Source of the DNA: an uncultured Oscillospiraceae bacterium
GTDB lineage: Bacteria > Bacillota > Clostridia > Oscillospirales > Acutalibacteraceae
Length of the DNA stretch: 21,313 bases
Assembly (NCBI GenBank): GCA_959596515.1
Contig: CAUFXR010000043.1
Location: forward strand, 1 to 21,313
Reading direction: 5' to 3'
A model generated the notes under the pieces. The model searched no databases, had not been told where the DNA came from, and saw only the letters and a list, made by a program, of their open reading frames with translations. Below, piece by piece: positions 19,593-21,313 of the stretch. Position numbers and translations under genes: made by a program. Each line of letters opens with the position of its first letter. The stretch's first letter is position 1.

Positions 19593-20432
19593 TTGGCGAG
19601 CGACGCGTTTAAGCATTCAGTTTGGCTGTCTAATCGTGAGGGATTGGGACTGGCAGTTTACAACTGTGGTTTTCAGAGATGTTCTTCCGGCCATACCTGG
19701 GGCCCGGCGGTAAGGGACCACTTCTTGATCCACTATATCACCTCGGGCAAGGGAGTTTATGACAGTGGTTCCGGTAAGTATTCCTTGTCTGCTGGCGACG
19801 GTTTTTTGGTGGTGCCAAACCGTTTAATTACCTATCGGGCGGATCAAAAAGATCCTTGGGAATATTATTGGGTAGGGTTCAACGGCACAGACGCCGAGCG
19901 CTTGATTTGCGAAGCGGGACTGTCGGCGGAACAGCCGATTTTTCACTATGACAAGGACAGCCTCTACCGGGAAAAGATTTTAAACATTTATAAGCTTAAC
20001 GGCAACCGCCCCAGCGACCAAGCGAGAATGCAGGCGGGCCTTCTTTCTTTTCTGGCGGCGATGATGGACCGCCGGCCGCCGAATATCCAGGAGAAAAAAA
20101 GCGGTTACGAGTATGTGAAAAAATCCCTTTTGTTCATCGATTTTAATTATTCCCGAAACATCGATGTCGATGATATTGCCGCCAATGTGGGAATCAGCCG
20201 CAGTCATTTGTACAGGCTGTTTATGAAGCACATTTCCGTGCCGCCTAACGAATACCTCACGCGTTATCGTATCCAAAAGGCCAGCCTGCTGCTGGAATCC
20301 TCTAACCTTTCCGTAGGTGAGGCGGCATATTCTACCGGTTTTTCCGATCAGCTTTATTTTTCCAGAGTGTTTAAAAAGTATAAAGGGGTCTCTCCAAGCC
20401 AGTACAGCAAGCAATCTCGACTGAAAAAGTAA
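19593..20432 (+). CDS. AraC-family transcriptional regulator
   Basis: A 279-residue regulator with an N-terminal cupin-like ligand domain (about 10-140, including the family-like GDGFLVVPN and a WEYYWVGF segment). The C-terminal double helix-turn-helix runs from about 175 to 275: first helix pair IDVDDIAANVGISRSHLYRLF, second VGEAAYSTGFSDQLYFSRVF, then the typical ending KKYKGVSPSQY. This architecture is common for carbohydrate-responsive regulators in Firmicutes. The frame is open further upstream, but the promoter lies inside that part. TTG at 19593 has AAGGGG 8-9 bases upstream; GTG at 19584 is a poorer choice. It is divergent from the sodium-pump pair and may regulate it (inferred from position); the effector is unknown. 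Confidence 0.93.
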   Translation: MASDAFKHSVWLSNREGLGLAVYNCGFQRCSSGHTWGPAVRDHFLIHYITSGKGVYDSGSGKYSLSAGDGFLVVPNRLITYRADQKDPWEYYWVGFNGTDAERLICEAGLSAEQPIFHYDKDSLYREKILNIYKLNGNRPSDQARMQAGLLSFLAAMMDRRPPNIQEKKSGYEYVKKSLLFIDFNYSRNIDVDDIAANVGISRSHLYRLFMKHISVPPNEYLTRYRIQKASLLLESSNLSVGEAAYSTGFSDQLYFSRVFKKYKGVSPSQYSKQSRLKK

Positions 20433-20440
20433 AAAAGGGA

Positions 20441-20525
20441 AAGCTGCGGCAGATCTGATAGATAAACCGAAAAGACAAAAGACGATGGAAATAGACGCGT
20501 ATAGTTAACAATCTGCCGGCTTTTT
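20441..20525 (+). terminator. Terminator after the AraC-type gene with a very long loop
   Basis: AAGC-TG-CGGCAGAT (20441-20454) can pair with ATCTGCCG-GCTT (20511-20522) with a 2-base bulge, followed by a T-run (20521-20525). The arms are separated by 56 bases, much longer than in ordinary intrinsic terminators, so the loop may have gained an insertion or carry its own structure. Confidence 0.55.
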
Positions 20526-20805
20526 CTAGTAAGGAATCCGCAAAATCCGCAAAAAAGTGTACGAAAATATACGAAAAATCCATTTGTGAAGCGAGAGGCT
20601 GGTGTTGCCGACGGCTTTGTCCTTTCAAGAGAAAGCCCTCGATGAAAAAACTCAAAATCCCTACGGGACCTCACGAGGCTGCCATCTGAAAGTCCGGATC
20701 TCTTGTCAAAAACAGGTAAATTCTCCATGGCTACATAACCGAAGAGAAAAGCAGCAAACTAATTCATAGGCGGAAGACCGCTATTTTTGGCCAGGAGGAA
20801 ACAAA
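20526..20805. other. Non-coding region before the last gene
   Basis: No gene is seen. It begins with two short tandem repeats: AATCCGCAA twice (near 20534) and ATACGAAAA-type units twice (near 20560). GGCTTT/AAAGCC around CTTTCAAGAGAAAG (about 20609-20637) could fold into a hairpin, and GCGG-AAGA-CCGC followed by TATTTTT lies at about 20771-20787. No promoter could be placed with confidence. Confidence 0.4.
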
Positions 20806-21240
20806 GTGAGCAAACAAAACTTAGAGATGCTGGAAGAGGTCTTTAAAGGCGCGAAAATGGGTATGAACGCCACAAAACTGGTGATGGACAAGACGAAGGA
20901 CACAGATCTGAAAAGCAAATTGACCAGCCAATACGGAAGCTTTTCCCAAACAGCCCAAAAGGCAGAGAATATGCTGATTACCAATCATAAAATTCCGGAG
21001 GAAAGCAGCGTGATGGAGAAGGCGATGCTCTGGAGTTCCATACAGCTGAATTCCATGCTGGATACTGACGCCTCTCACATCGCGGAGATGGTAATCAACG
21101 GCAGTACGATGAGTATAGTCAGCATGACGAAAAAGCTAAATGAGCTGCCGGATATCTCTCCTGAAGTCCGGGCGCTGGCGAAGGATTTTATCCAGGACCA
21201 GGAACATTATATCGGAGAAATGAAGCCTTTTTTATGCTGA
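20806..21240 (+). CDS. Small helical-bundle (ferritin-like) protein, unknown function
   Basis: A 144-residue soluble protein predicted almost wholly alpha-helical, with four amphipathic helices (about 3-28, 34-60, 67-112 with a break, 115-141). A final helix carries an ExxH-like arrangement in IQDQEHYIGEM, reminiscent of ferritin-like DUF2383-type bundles; a full set of metal ligands is not obvious. Related proteins I remember from Clostridia share the GAKMGMNA start and the SHIAEMVINGSTM segment but have no assigned function. The start is GTG with AGGAGG 7 bases upstream, an excellent site. It has no recognisable partner in the window. A role in metal or redox stress, or in spores, would be speculation. 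Confidence 0.8.
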   Translation: MSKQNLEMLEEVFKGAKMGMNATKLVMDKTKDTDLKSKLTSQYGSFSQTAQKAENMLITNHKIPEESSVMEKAMLWSSIQLNSMLDTDASHIAEMVINGSTMSIVSMTKKLNELPDISPEVRALAKDFIQDQEHYIGEMKPFLC

Positions 21241-21313
21241 CCTCTTTCTGTTAAAATCGAAGTGAATTGTCAAACTAAGAGCAACAGGAAAAGAGTTCAA
21301 AGTCCCATAATTC

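Overview
The window reads as chromosomal DNA from an anaerobic, low-to-mid GC Firmicute of the class Clostridia, most likely near the Oscillospirales (Ruminococcaceae/Oscillospiraceae). The evidence is the tilS-hpt-ftsH block, a secG-rnr pair, a BofA sporulation-checkpoint protein, a DUF4364 protein, a sodium-pump decarboxylase beta/gamma pair, Gram-positive Shine-Dalgarno sites and sigma-A-like promoters. Half of the sixteen complete protein genes start at GTG or TTG. No tRNA, rRNA, transposase or CRISPR array was found.

Layout. (1) 1-3825, plus strand: the end of an unknown gene, tilS, hpt, ftsH, then a structured terminator. (2) 3826-4434: non-coding, with a 36-bp tandem array. (3) 4435-9168, plus strand: a divergent type IIA topoisomerase B subunit and, after an unusual 504-bp gap, its A subunit. 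(4) 9543-12839, plus strand: secG with its own promoter and terminator, rnr, then bofA. (5) 12840-13718: two unrelated tandem arrays (27 bp and 11 bp units). (6) 13719-16534, minus strand: an Lsa-like ABC-F ribosome-protection ATPase behind an attenuator-type leader, a DUF4364 protein and a small Ser-rich lipoprotein. (7) 16535-17072: dyads and a fourth tandem array (about 35 bp). (8) 17073-17384, minus strand: a small MGMT-family protein. (9) 17732-19297, minus strand: gamma and beta subunits of a Na+-translocating decarboxylase, divergent from an AraC-type regulator (19593-20432). (10) 20806-21240, plus strand: a small helical-bundle protein. The last 73 bases hold only an imperfect dyad.

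How the genes fit together. The first block is a conserved housekeeping neighbourhood (tRNA-Ile2 lysidine synthesis, purine salvage, membrane proteolysis). The two topoisomerase subunits must act as one heterotetramer. SecG and RNase R are a common neighbour pair. The OadG/OadB-like pair would be the membrane part of a sodium pump whose carboxyltransferase and biotin protein are encoded elsewhere; the divergent AraC protein is a possible regulator.

The most interesting items are the ABC-F leader (near-consensus promoter, a 6-codon SD-preceded reading frame, a possible antiterminator and an intrinsic terminator directly before the ABC-F ribosome binding site), the non-canonical topoisomerase with Gly at the main quinolone-contact position, four unrelated minisatellite arrays in separate intergenic gaps, and two cases where the 3' end of a gene including its stop codon is duplicated just downstream.
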